A stretch of DNA of 64,000 nucleotides from Cyanobacteria bacterium FACHB-502 (GTDB lineage: Bacteria; Cyanobacteriota; Cyanobacteriia; Elainellales; Elainellaceae). Shown one piece after another: positions 43,918 through 52,561 of the stretch; the stretch's first letter is position 1, and every line of letters starts with the position of its first letter. The stretch spans positions 1 through 64,000 of the forward strand of contig JACJNZ010000022.1 of assembly GCA_014695325.1 (NCBI GenBank), in the 5' to 3' direction. A model generated the notes under the pieces. The model had not been told where the DNA came from. It was given only the letters and a program-made list of their open reading frames with translations, and did no database searches. The translations under genes were made by a program, and so were the position numbers.

Positions 43918-44784
43918 ATGCAGTGGAACGAAATTGCCGCCCACATTTCTCAGGTGACTGATCAGCCCTTTCAGGTGGCACACCAGCGATCGGTCGGGGG
44001 CGGCAGTGTCAATCAGGCATACGCGATTTCTGGCGGCGAACAGTCCTATTTCGTCAAGCTAAACCAGGCGAGTCGGCTTGCCATGTTTGAGTCGGAGGCA
44101 TTGGGACTGCGGGAAATCGGCAAAACGGGAACGATTCGAGTGCCGCAGCCAATCTGCTGGGGAGTGAGTGGCAACGCTGCCTATCTGGTGCTGGAATGGC
44201 TGGAATTAGGCTACGGTGAACCGCCGACCTGGGAGGCAATGGGGCGCAATCTGGCGGCAATGCACCGCATCACCAGTGCTCAAGGTTTTGGCTGGCATCA
44301 AAATAATACGATCGGCTTTATTCCCCAAATGAATTCGTGGACGCAAAGCTGGGTCGAGTTTTGGATCGAGCATCGGTTGGGCTATCAGTTTCAGCTTGCC
44401 CGCCGCAAAGGAGGACGCTTTTCTCAACAAGATCGCCTGCTGGCTGCCGTTCCCAAAATTCTGGCGGGACATAATCCGCAGCCTTCTCTTGTGCATGGCG
44501 ACCTCTGGACAGGCAATGCCGCTGTGACGCTTGAGGGAGAGCCTGTGATTCTTGACCCGGCAACCTATTACGGCGATCGCGAAGTGGATCTAGCCATGAG
44601 CCAGCTTTTTGGCAGTTTCCCGACCGGGTTTTACAGTGCTTACCAGGCGGCTTTTCCGCTCGATTCAGGGTATAAAACTCGCAAAATTTTCTATAACCTG
44701 TATCACATTCTCAATCACTTCAATCAGTTCGGCGGCAGCTATGAATCCCAGGCAAATCAAATGATTGCATCGCTGTTGTCGTAA
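43918..44784 (+). CDS. Fructosamine-3-kinase family protein
   Basis: This 288-residue protein has the APH/choline-kinase fold. The nucleotide loop is at the N-terminus (SVGGGSVNQAYAI), the catalytic loop is VHGDLWTGN and the metal-binding Asp sits in VILDPATYYGDREVDLAMS. Family members phosphorylate ketosamines (glycated amines) or free sugars, so a role in repairing glycated proteins is likely. It starts about 40 bases after the M16 protease stop and may be in the same operon as the preceding three genes. Confidence 0.93.
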   Translation: MQWNEIAAHISQVTDQPFQVAHQRSVGGGSVNQAYAISGGEQSYFVKLNQASRLAMFESEALGLREIGKTGTIRVPQPICWGVSGNAAYLVLEWLELGYGEPPTWEAMGRNLAAMHRITSAQGFGWHQNNTIGFIPQMNSWTQSWVEFWIEHRLGYQFQLARRKGGRFSQQDRLLAAVPKILAGHNPQPSLVHGDLWTGNAAVTLEGEPVILDPATYYGDREVDLAMSQLFGSFPTGFYSAYQAAFPLDSGYKTRKIFYNLYHILNHFNQFGGSYESQANQMIASLLS

Positions 44785-44932
44785 ATGGAAGCGATCGGTT
44801 TCAGCCGGAAGATCTCTCGATTCTAAAGCAGTACAATATGGGCATCTAGCTCGATCGAACTCATCTTTGGGGACAGAAGCAGGCAGACTGTAACGATCGA
44901 AATTAGGATGATTCTTCCTATTTCTGAAACAT

Positions 44933-46672
44933 CTAATTTCCGGCGTCGATCGTCTCAAACTGCTTCGCGTAAAAGCGAGCATAGCGTCCACTGTGCGCCA
45001 GAAGTTCCTGATGCGTTCCCGATTCCACCACGCGACCCTGCTCTATTACCAGAATGCGATCGGCGCGACGGATGGTAGCGAGGCGGTGGGCAATGATAAA
45101 CACGGTGCGGTTTTGCATTAGTCGTTCGAGAGCTTCCTGCACCAGGGCTTCGGATTCAGAGTCAAGAGCAGACGTGGCTTCATCCAGAATCAGAATGCGG
45201 GGATTGAGCAGGACGGCACGGGCGATCGCAATGCGCTGTCGCTGTCCGCCGGAGAGATTCACGCCCCGTTCCCCCACCCAGGAATCATAGCCGTCTGGAA
45301 ACTGGGAAATAAACTGATGAGCATTTGCAACTTTTGCAGCAGCAATCACCGCGCCGATATCATAATTGTGCTGACCAAAGGCAATATTTTGGGCGATCGT
45401 CCCGGAAAATAGCACCGTTTCCTGCGGCACAATTCCGATCTGGCGACGGAGGCTGCTGAGCGTCACCTGACGAATATCCACCCCATCAATCAGGATTTGT
45501 CCGGCTTGCGGATCGTAAAAGCGCGGCAGCAGATTCACCAGCGTTGTTTTGCCTGCCCCCGATGCCCCGACTAATGCGATCGCTTCACCGGGAAACGCCA
45601 GCAGGCTGAGGCTTTGCAAAACGGGCTGATTGGGTTTGTAACTAAAGCAAACATCGCGCAATTCGACCTTGCCGCTCACCCAGGGTAGGGGTTGAGCGTT
45701 GGGTTGCTCGACGACGGCAGGCTCGATGTGCAGCAGCTCAAAAATGCGATCGACCGAGGCTTCTGCCTGCTTGAATTCGTTGTAGTTTTCTGGAAGGTGG
45801 GCGATCGGGTCAATCAGCCATGCTACTGCAACCGCATAGCTACCAAACTCCGTTCCGGTGAGGTTGCCCTGCGCGATTTGCCAGCCCCCCAGCAGCAGTA
45901 GCAGCAAAATACTCACCGCATATAGAAAACCCACCACGGGAAACTGCACTGCCTTCAGCCATGCTGCCTTGTACTTTGCCCGCCGATTGCGCTCGGCTTC
46001 TACACTAAAGCGATCGACTTCATACGCTTCTGCCGCAAATGCCCGCACTAATCGAATGCCGCTAAAAACTTCTGTCACCAAGGAAGATAAATCAGAAATT
46101 AAAGATTGACTGCGGCGAGATTGTTTTAAGATACGTTCGCCAAACCAGCTAATCAACCCACCCAATAACGGAACGGCAATTAAACTCGCCAGCGTGAGCT
46201 GCCAATTGAGATACACCATGTAACCAAACACGAGAATCAACTGCAACACGCAGGGGATGAAATCGTGAAAGACTTTGTTGATGGCTTCACCAATGCGATC
46301 GATATCTTCTGTTAATCGATAAGTGAGATCGCCCGTCTGTGCTCGTTCAAAATAGCTGAGGCTCAAGGTTTGCAGGTGTGCGTAGGTTCGCTTTCTTAAA
46401 TTCAGCGCGATCGCCAGAGAAGCCTTTGCCATCAGCGCATCCTGTCCGTACTGTGCCGTCTTCTGCACTAGGAAGACGAGTGCCACGATCGCCGCTGTTT
46501 TCGCCAGATTCAGCACATCCCCCTTCACCAAAAAACTGAGCAGTTGCCCACCCAATGCTGCTAAAAGGGGCCAGCAAACCGTGAAAACCAGCGTACAGAG
46601 CAATGCCTGAACGATCGTGCCTGTTTGAGGACGGAGGTAGGGGAGGAGTTGCCAGTAGGTCGATCGGGGCAT
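44933..46672 (-). CDS. ABC transporter, fused permease and ATPase (MsbA/HepA-like)
   Basis: This 579-residue half-transporter has a six-helix permease (residues 1-310) and a nucleotide-binding domain. The domain has all motifs: Walker A GASGAGKTT, Q loop VPQETVLF, signature LSGGQRQR, Walker B ILILDEATS and H-loop IIAHR. It must dimerise. By family it exports lipids, lipopolysaccharide precursors or peptides; in cyanobacteria similar proteins include HepA of the heterocyst envelope. The substrate cannot be read from the sequence. A purine-rich tract lies just upstream of its start. Confidence 0.93.
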   Translation of the reverse strand: MPRSTYWQLLPYLRPQTGTIVQALLCTLVFTVCWPLLAALGGQLLSFLVKGDVLNLAKTAAIVALVFLVQKTAQYGQDALMAKASLAIALNLRKRTYAHLQTLSLSYFERAQTGDLTYRLTEDIDRIGEAINKVFHDFIPCVLQLILVFGYMVYLNWQLTLASLIAVPLLGGLISWFGERILKQSRRSQSLISDLSSLVTEVFSGIRLVRAFAAEAYEVDRFSVEAERNRRAKYKAAWLKAVQFPVVGFLYAVSILLLLLLGGWQIAQGNLTGTEFGSYAVAVAWLIDPIAHLPENYNEFKQAEASVDRIFELLHIEPAVVEQPNAQPLPWVSGKVELRDVCFSYKPNQPVLQSLSLLAFPGEAIALVGASGAGKTTLVNLLPRFYDPQAGQILIDGVDIRQVTLSSLRRQIGIVPQETVLFSGTIAQNIAFGQHNYDIGAVIAAAKVANAHQFISQFPDGYDSWVGERGVNLSGGQRQRIAIARAVLLNPRILILDEATSALDSESEALVQEALERLMQNRTVFIIAHRLATIRRADRILVIEQGRVVESGTHQELLAHSGRYARFYAKQFETIDAGN

Positions 46673-46838
46673 GGGGTGGATGGGGAGGTGAAAAGATATG
46701 AGGAGGTGGAAAGATGGGGGGATAGGGAGATGAAGAGAGGGAGATGGGTATTAGGAAAATGGGGAGTAAAGGGCAAAGAGGGTGAGGGACTAGAGAAGTA
46801 ACTTCCTTTTCAGATTCAAGTTTGCTAGTGTTTTCACC
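46673..46838. repeat. Strand-asymmetric purine-rich tract
   Basis: Almost only G and A on the plus strand from about 46673 to 46790 (units such as GGGGAGGTGAAAAGAT and GGGAGATGAAGAGAGGGAG). Shorter similar tracts lie at 48987-49025 and, as the pyrimidine version, at 49180-49235. They are noncoding low-complexity DNA upstream of the ABC transporter gene. Confidence 0.6.
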
Positions 46839-47753
46839 TCATCCCCTTATCCCCTGAAGTGCTCGACGCAAGTCCCCTCCCTGTTCAGCAAGACGCTGCT
46901 TGGCGGCGATCGCATCCAGTCCGCTCCAGTGCATCAGGAGGGCAAGTTTGACTTGACGATCGCTTTTTTCTAAAAGTTCGGCGGCCTCCGAGCGGGGGAG
47001 TTGGGTCAGGTCTTGCAAAATGCGAAGGGCGCGATCGTACAGCTTGCGATTAGTGACGGAGACATCGACCATCCGGTTGCCGTAGACTTTGCCCAGTTTC
47101 ACCATTGTTCCGGTCGAGAGGATATTCAGGGCGAGTTTAGTGGCGGTTCCGGCTTTGAGGCGAGTAGAGCCTGCGAGAATTTCTGCCCCGACCAGGAGGC
47201 GAATATCAACATCAACGGAGAGGCTGACCTGCTCGATCGGCACACAGGCAATAAAAATCGTGTTTGCGCCACGCTGCTGAGCTGCGTGAATGGCTCCATG
47301 CACATAAGGGGTTGTGCCGCCTGCGGTGATCCCGACGACAACATCGTGATTTGTGATCTGGCGATGAGCGATCGCTTCCATGCCGTCTTCTGCCCGATCT
47401 TCGAGATCTTCGGAGCTGCGAACCAGTGCCCCAGCTCCGCCTGCGATAATGCCCTGCACCAGTTCAGGCGGCGTACAGAAAGTGGGAGGACATTCGGCAG
47501 CGTCGAGAACGCCTAAGCGTCCGCTCGTTCCCGCACCCACATAAAACAGCCTGCCGCCCCGCCGGAGAGATTCTGCAATGAGATCGATCGCCTTTGCCAG
47601 GTCTGCTTTTGCGGCTGCTACGGCTGCCACTGCCTGAGCATCTTCCTGGTTGAATAGCTCAACGATCTCCACGGCGGTCATCTGATCGAGGTTCTGGCTG
47701 TTGGGGTTGGTCTGCTCGGTCAGCAAATGTCCCCGTTCCGTCATATTCTGCAT
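46839..47753 (-). CDS. murQ: N-acetylmuramic acid 6-phosphate etherase
   Basis: The 304-residue protein has the MurQ signature FYVGAGTSGRLGVLDAAECPPTF and the SIS-fold stretch GITAGGTTPYVHGAI. It cleaves the D-lactyl ether of MurNAc-6-phosphate to give GlcNAc-6-phosphate during recycling of the peptidoglycan sugar. An internal ATG at 47744 (MTERGHLLTEQTN) is a likely true start. No murP or anhydro-MurNAc kinase gene is adjacent. It is divergent from the small region before the Nudix gene. Confidence 0.96.
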   Translation of the reverse strand: MQNMTERGHLLTEQTNPNSQNLDQMTAVEIVELFNQEDAQAVAAVAAAKADLAKAIDLIAESLRRGGRLFYVGAGTSGRLGVLDAAECPPTFCTPPELVQGIIAGGAGALVRSSEDLEDRAEDGMEAIAHRQITNHDVVVGITAGGTTPYVHGAIHAAQQRGANTIFIACVPIEQVSLSVDVDIRLLVGAEILAGSTRLKAGTATKLALNILSTGTMVKLGKVYGNRMVDVSVTNRKLYDRALRILQDLTQLPRSEAAELLEKSDRQVKLALLMHWSGLDAIAAKQRLAEQGGDLRRALQGIRG

Positions 47754-47829
47754 GGGTAGCGAGTGCGAGAGGATGTCCGAGCTAAAGTGTACCGTTTGTC
47801 GGACATGGGATCTAGCAGGGGAACTTCTC

Positions 47830-48261
47830 CTACTTCACCTTCGGATATAGCCCATAATCGCGCAAATATCTGTAGTCCCGCAGAATTCGATCGTGGTCAA
47901 AGCAAAGCAGCTGGGGAATTTCCCAGAGTTCAAACACGCCGATCCCTTGAGCATCATCTTCGGCGATCGGATCACCAATGGCAGTTGCAACATAAACAGC
48001 ACTCATCGTATGCTGACGCGGATCGCGCTTCGGGTCAGAATAAACCCCCAGCAGCTTCACCAGTTCGACCTGAAGGCAGGTTTCCTCGAAGGCTTCGCGC
48101 ATGGCTGCCGATTCTGCCGATTCGCCGTAGTCGATAAAGCCGCCCGGAATTGCCCAGCCCAACGGCTCGTTTCTGCGCTCAATCAGGACGATTGGGCGAT
48201 TGGGGCGATCGATTAGCTCGATGATAATGTCAACGGTGGGGGTAGGATTGTGGTGAGTCAC
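47830..48261 (-). CDS. Nudix hydrolase
   Basis: This 143-residue protein has the complete Nudix box [21 protein letters not shown], with the Glu residues that bind the metal. The N-terminal [22 protein letters not shown] and the downstream [12 protein letters not shown] match ADP-ribose/NADH-type pyrophosphatases. It hydrolyses a nucleoside diphosphate linked to another group; the exact substrate is not decidable from the sequence. It lies on the same strand as murQ, 76 bases upstream. Confidence 0.9.
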   Translation of the reverse strand: MTHHNPTPTVDIIIELIDRPNRPIVLIERRNEPLGWAIPGGFIDYGESAESAAMREAFEETCLQVELVKLLGVYSDPKRDPRQHTMSAVYVATAIGDPIAEDDAQGIGVFELWEIPQLLCFDHDRILRDYRYLRDYGLYPKVK

Positions 48262-48356
48262 GGGGCGTTCCCTGAAAAATGGCTAACAATCAGAATAAAT
48301 CCTTGCCGAACCAGAACCCGCTCTAAAATGAGAGAAGTTTTCTGGAGGACTACGAG

Positions 48357-48489
48357 ATGACGCAATCGATCCCCTCCGCTGCGGCTGGATCGGCAACGGG
48401 CAGAGCAGGAACGACAACGGGCAGAAGCCGCTGAGCAGGAGCTTGCCCGACTCCGATCGCTCCTACAAAACACTAATTCCGACGCTTGA
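48357..48489 (+). pseudogene. Remnant of a Uma2-family protein gene (large internal deletion)
   Basis: An apparent start with ribosome-binding site CTGGAGG gives MTQSIPS, the kind of N-terminus seen in Uma2 family proteins. In another frame the segment 48380-48489 reads as the typical Uma2 C-terminal coiled coil (LRLDRQRAEQERQRAEAAEQ, then ELARLRSLLQN) and ends at TGA. So only a start and a C-terminus remain, joined out of frame, with all the catalytic middle lost. Uma2 proteins (PD-(D/E)XK fold) are very abundant in cyanobacteria. Confidence 0.6.
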
Positions 48490-48569
48490 ACTAAGCCGAA
48501 CTCCTCCATGTGAAAGATGAGCCGATCGCCCTAGACGTGCCACATTCAATCTAACTCCCTTAACGTTCT

Positions 48570-48986
48570 ATGACTCAACGCTTTGTTACACAACTGCGCG
48601 TTCGCCACTACGAGATGGATGCTCTAGGTCACGTTAACAATGCCGTCTATCAGCACTATCTGGAGCAGGCAGCAATCGAGCATTCCGAATCCCTTGGCTT
48701 CACCCCCGATCGCTACCGGGCATTGGGAGGATTGTTTGTCATGCGGCGAGTGGCGATCGAGTATCTGCGTCCGGCAGTGGCAGGCGACATGCTGAAAATC
48801 ACCACCTGGCTCCAGGAAATGCGTGGAGTCCGTACCCTGCGTTGCTACGAGATCCGCCGCCAGGGAGAACCCGATTTGATTGTTTCTGCGGAGGCTCTCT
48901 GGGTCTGGGTCGATGAAGCAACGATGCGTCCAAAGCCGATCCCGGAGGCGATTCAGGAGGCGTTTGGGGAGTTGGTTAAGCGGTAG
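48570..48986 (+). CDS. Acyl-CoA thioesterase (hotdog fold, YbgC-like)
   Basis: The 138-residue protein begins QLRVRHYEMDALGHVNNAVYQHYLEQA, the thioesterase motif with the catalytic Asp and the HVNN segment of 4-hydroxybenzoyl-CoA thioesterase-type hotdog enzymes. It hydrolyses acyl-thioesters such as fatty acyl-ACP or acyl-CoA. It differs in sequence from the DHNA-CoA thioesterase of phylloquinone synthesis, so that role is not assigned. A purine-rich tract follows the stop codon. Confidence 0.88.
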   Translation: MTQRFVTQLRVRHYEMDALGHVNNAVYQHYLEQAAIEHSESLGFTPDRYRALGGLFVMRRVAIEYLRPAVAGDMLKITTWLQEMRGVRTLRCYEIRRQGEPDLIVSAEALWVWVDEATMRPKPIPEAIQEAFGELVKR

Positions 48987-49242
48987 AAGAGATAAGGAGA
49001 TGAGGGGATAAGGGGTGAGGAGCGAGTCGGGATGCAGTTGAAAGGGGTCTGTGAACAGGAATTGCAGAGTTTGTCTAAAATCCTTTAATCCAACAATTAT
49101 CACAGCATTTATCAATCGACTTGGACGATCAACAGCACACTATTACCCTAGAATCCCCGATTGCAAACAACCAATCTATCCCTTTCTCCTCCTTGATCTC
49201 CCCCTGCCCCTATCCCCCCTACCAACCCAATGGAGGCACACA

Positions 49243-50115
49243 ATGACCACACTCCAAGGCTCATGGCTACACCAATCGATTATCAGTAATGGCGTGAAGC
49301 TGCACTACGTGACCCAGGGCGAAGGTCCACTCATGCTGATGATGCACGGATTCCCGGAGTTCTGGTACTCGTGGCGGCATCAAATTCCTGAGTTTGCCAA
49401 AGATTACAAGGTGGTGGCGATCGATCTGCGCGGCTATAACGAGAGCGACAAGCCACAGGAGGTCAGCGCGTATCGAATGCCGGAACTGCTGCTGGATGTC
49501 GAAGGAGTCATTCACGGGCTAGGCTATGATTCTGCCGTGGTGGTGGGGCATGACTGGGGCGGAATGATCGCTTGGACGTTTGCCTATGACTATCCGCATT
49601 TGGTCGATCGGCTGATCGTGCTCAATCTTCCTCACCCTGCCAAGTTTGCTCAAGGACTACGAATGCCGCAACAGTTGCTTCGCAGTTCCTATATCTTTCT
49701 GTTTCAGATTCCAGGTCTGCCGGAAATGCTGATTCAGGCAAATGACTATCAGTTGTTGGCAACTGCATTGACCGGGATGGCAGTCAATAAGCAAACCTTC
49801 GCATCCGCAGATTTAGAGGCATACAAAGACGCGGCTGCAAAACGGGGCGCACTCACCGCAATGCTCAACTACTATCGGGCGAATTTCTTGCAGTCGGAAC
49901 TGCTCAGTCGCGACTGGGGAATGCTGGACGTGCCAACGCTGATGATTTGGGGCGAGAAAGACACTGCCCTCGGCACTGAACTTACCTATGGTACTGAGGA
50001 ATACGTCGAGGATTTGACTATTCGCTATATTCCCAACTGTAGCCATTGGGTACAGCAGGAACAGCCGCAGCTTGTAAATCAGTACATTCGCGAGTTTTTG
50101 GCACAGCCAAAGTAG
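49243..50115 (+). CDS. Epoxide hydrolase/haloalkane dehalogenase-like alpha/beta hydrolase
   Basis: About 290 residues from the ATG at 49243; the frame is open upstream, but the upstream part is pyrimidine-rich leader. The oxyanion motif is HGFPEFWYSW, the nucleophile elbow is GHDWGG (an Asp instead of Ser), and the histidine lies in NCSHWVQQEQP. Asp-nucleophile enzymes of this group open epoxides or remove halides. Tyr or Trp residues that would distinguish the two activities are not certain by eye. Downstream lies the gvpA gene on the other strand. Confidence 0.87.
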   Translation: MTTLQGSWLHQSIISNGVKLHYVTQGEGPLMLMMHGFPEFWYSWRHQIPEFAKDYKVVAIDLRGYNESDKPQEVSAYRMPELLLDVEGVIHGLGYDSAVVVGHDWGGMIAWTFAYDYPHLVDRLIVLNLPHPAKFAQGLRMPQQLLRSSYIFLFQIPGLPEMLIQANDYQLLATALTGMAVNKQTFASADLEAYKDAAAKRGALTAMLNYYRANFLQSELLSRDWGMLDVPTLMIWGEKDTALGTELTYGTEEYVEDLTIRYIPNCSHWVQQEQPQLVNQYIREFLAQPK

Positions 50116-50213
50116 AAGCAGGAATGCGGGATGCCGGGGTAGGACTGAGTAAGCAGAGCGACTGCTGTCTCACTCAGTCCAGTTTGATGATCCGCCTGTT
50201 GGTAAGACAGTGG

Positions 50214-50432
50214 TTAGGCAGAAGGAACCGCAGCCTGAGCGGTGAGACCCACGGCTTCTGCATACTTCAAATAGGTTTCTACCGAAGCAATGACGACCCG
50301 TGCCTCAATTGCCAGCAGTTCAATGCCGACCAGCGAAACCCGCACTCAGGTATCGACAACAATCCCTTTGTCGAGAATGCGATCGACAACTTCAGCCAGG
50401 CTAGACGAGGAATTCACTTTTTCAACTGCCAT
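50214..50432 (-). pseudogene. gvpA: gvpA, major gas vesicle protein, with an in-frame TGA at codon 29
   Basis: Translating the minus strand from the ATG at 50432 gives a near-perfect GvpA of 72 codons: [20 protein letters not shown], a stop TGA at codon 29 (50346-50348), then [18 protein letters not shown], ending in AAVPSA and TAA. In GvpA, codon 29 is the conserved tryptophan (VIDAWVRVSL), so one base change TGG to TGA explains it. Every other position looks under purifying selection, so the mutation is recent, a sequencing error, or read through. GvpA forms the ribs of gas vesicles. No other gvp gene is seen in the window. Confidence 0.93.
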
Positions 50433-50949
50433 CCAATACGCTTGAATAAGTTATCGAGTTGTAGAATTGTCAGTGAGCGTACGTTCAACAGAATAAGAAT
50501 TTGATGCCTTAGCGATCACGAGATAAATACTGGAAGAACAGAAGTTTGAATAAACGGAATCTCGGTAAAATCACGAGAAAAAATTTCCGTAGAATCACTA
50601 ATTATTTATCTTTTTGATAAATTGCTGAAAAAGTGAACCGCCCAGATCGTATTTTCAGCAATAACACGTTTATGATGTTTAGGATTTAATAAAGAAAAGA
50701 ATTTGACACGTCATGGTTTGGACGAGAACTTGGCTTGCCGCTTGTAAGAGATTGGCAAGTATAGGATTCAAACCCAGCCTAAACCGGTGCAAACGATTTT
50801 GTGAATGAAAGCATTAGCTCTCTTGACTCGTTTGATCGCGTAATTGTTATTTTTTACCCAGTTTTGGGCTTCATAAGAAATAAATGATGCTATTCAAACT
50901 TCTAAGTTGGCTCACTTAGAGAATTGGGGCGAGGGAGGCAGGTACCATT
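50433..50949. other. AT-rich divergent regulatory region of gvpA and pixG
   Basis: The 517 bases between the divergent gvpA and pixG starts are AT-rich, and no gene is supported. A small perfect inverted repeat TTTATC-TTTTT-GATAAA lies at 50606-50622. It could be a regulator site or a weak hairpin; I cannot assign a regulator. Confidence 0.4.
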
Positions 50950-52167
50950 GTGGAAAAGTTATCGCTAGGGCAGTTTCTAGTTCATGTTAAATCAATCAAG
51001 AACTCACAGCTGACGGGCACTTATACCCTCCAATCTAATGCCAATCAGTCTTGGAAGCTTGTGTTTCGCTTGGGGCGAATTGCCTGGGGTGGCGGGGGTG
51101 AGCATCGCTTTCGTCGGTGGTATCGCTGCATAAAGCATTATTGCCCTGAGCTTGATCCTGGAGGAATTCGGCTTCGTCAACAGGACATCGTGAGCGATTG
51201 GGAATATACGGCGATCGCCCTTTTAATGATGCGGCAGCAAATTTCACGCGATCAGGGAATTGCAATGATTCAGCAAGTCGTCATCGAAGTTTTGTTTGAC
51301 CTGGTGCAAAGCTTTGAAGTCAATAGCAGTCTAATGGGACATTTTGAGCCGCAGGCCGATGTCGGTGAACCACCAGTTTTATTAGATTCAGAACAGGCAG
51401 TTGCCCGATCGCAGTACCTCTGGGGCAATTGGTTTAACGCTGGATTAACCAGCATTTCGCCTAATCTCGCACCCGTTTTAAAGAATGCCAATGCTCTTGA
51501 AAAGCAGCTCTCCGGCAACTCTTACAGTTCGCTCAAATCACTGGTCAACGGCAACTCATCCTTGCGAGATCTCGCCTTTCAAATTAAGCAGGATGTACTG
51601 GCAGTTGCGCGTTCTTTTAGCCCCTATTTTCAGCAGGGCTTAATGGGCTTGCAAACGATCGCCGACTTACCCGCTCCCCCTTACCAGCTCACCGAGCTAA
51701 AGGTCAAAGTGGCAGAGCATCAACCTCTGATCGTTTGTATTGACGATAGCGTGAAAGTCTGTGAAACGATGAGTGAAATCATTACCCAGGCAGGATACCG
51801 CTTCATTGCAATTCACGACTCTTTCCAGGCATTGCCCACGCTTCTGGCTCAGAAACCCAGCTTTATCTTTCTCGATCTCGTAATGCCGATCGCAAGCGGT
51901 TATGAGATCTGTACTCAAATTCGTCGCGTTTCATCCTTCAAAGATATCCCAATTGTGATTCTGACGGGGAATGATGGCATTATCGATCGCGTTCGCGCCA
52001 GGGTGGTGGGTGCTTCTGACTTTCTCTCGAAACCGATTGAGTCTGATAAAGTCATTGCTGTGATCAACCGTCATTTGAGAAATCGCACTGCGGGTTCTGC
52101 GAATCGTTCTTTAGAGAACCGATCGATCGTCTCTCCAGAATTTTCGACTGATTCTTTTATCGTTTAA
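50950..52167 (+). CDS. pixG: PixG-type response regulator (PATAN + receiver)
   Basis: The start is GTG (MEKLSLGQFL). This 405-residue protein has an N-terminal PATAN/DUF4388 domain of about 230 residues (LTGTYTLQSNANQSWKLVFRLGRIAWGGGG) and a C-terminal receiver domain with the phosphoacceptor Asp309 in FLDLVMP and the conserved Lys in LSKPI. Proteins of this type (PatA/PixG) are output or tuning receivers in Pix, Hmp and related chemosensory systems controlling type IV pili. It is the first gene of the pix operon, 28 bases before pixH. Confidence 0.9.
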   Translation: MEKLSLGQFLVHVKSIKNSQLTGTYTLQSNANQSWKLVFRLGRIAWGGGGEHRFRRWYRCIKHYCPELDPGGIRLRQQDIVSDWEYTAIALLMMRQQISRDQGIAMIQQVVIEVLFDLVQSFEVNSSLMGHFEPQADVGEPPVLLDSEQAVARSQYLWGNWFNAGLTSISPNLAPVLKNANALEKQLSGNSYSSLKSLVNGNSSLRDLAFQIKQDVLAVARSFSPYFQQGLMGLQTIADLPAPPYQLTELKVKVAEHQPLIVCIDDSVKVCETMSEIITQAGYRFIAIHDSFQALPTLLAQKPSFIFLDLVMPIASGYEICTQIRRVSSFKDIPIVILTGNDGIIDRVRARVVGASDFLSKPIESDKVIAVINRHLRNRTAGSANRSLENRSIVSPEFSTDSFIV

Positions 52168-52195
52168 CCCTTTATTCTCTCTGGAATTCACCGCT

Positions 52196-52561
52196 ATGAA
52201 TACTGTACTCCTCGTCGAAGATTCTCAAACAGAAGCAGATTTCGTGGGTCGTTGCTTACAGCAAGCTGGACTTTATGTGGTTAGTGCAACAAGTACCGAT
52301 GAAGCGCGCACCCGCCTGCAACAGCACAAGCCAGACCTGATTGTGCTAGACGTGATTCTGCCCGGACAGAGTGGGTTTGAATGGTGCCGGGAGTTAAAAA
52401 GCACTGCCCAAACCAGCTCGATTCCAGTCGTGATTCGCTCATCGAAAAGCACCGAAGCCGACCAGCTCTGGGGAAAAATGTTGGGTGCAGATGCCTATGT
52501 GCCCAAATCCGAAAGCTATCAGGCACTCGTGCAAACCGTGCAGAAATTACTTCGGAGTTGA
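52196..52561 (+). CDS. pixH: CheY-type response regulator (PixH)
   Basis: The 121-residue single receiver domain has the acidic pocket VEDSQTEA, the phosphoacceptor Asp52 in VLDVILP, and the switch residue region VVIRSSKS. The usual KP dipeptide after the switch lysine is replaced by VPKSES. In the Pix system PixH is the CheY that links the PixL kinase to pilus motor control. The stop TGA is directly followed by the pixI start, so translation is likely coupled. Confidence 0.9.
   Translation: MNTVLLVEDSQTEADFVGRCLQQAGLYVVSATSTDEARTRLQQHKPDLIVLDVILPGQSGFEWCRELKSTAQTSSIPVVIRSSKSTEADQLWGKMLGADAYVPKSESYQALVQTVQKLLRS

Noticed and set aside
50346-50348. TGA in gvpA as a selenocysteine codon
   Set aside because: The position is a conserved tryptophan in GvpA, no selenocysteine is known there, and no SECIS-like hairpin is evident immediately downstream; a mutation or read error is simpler.
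50606-50622. Inverted repeat TTTATC-TTTTT-GATAAA as a terminator or operator
   Set aside because: The stem is only six A/T-rich pairs, too weak for a terminator, and no regulator family can be assigned; mentioned only in the region entry.
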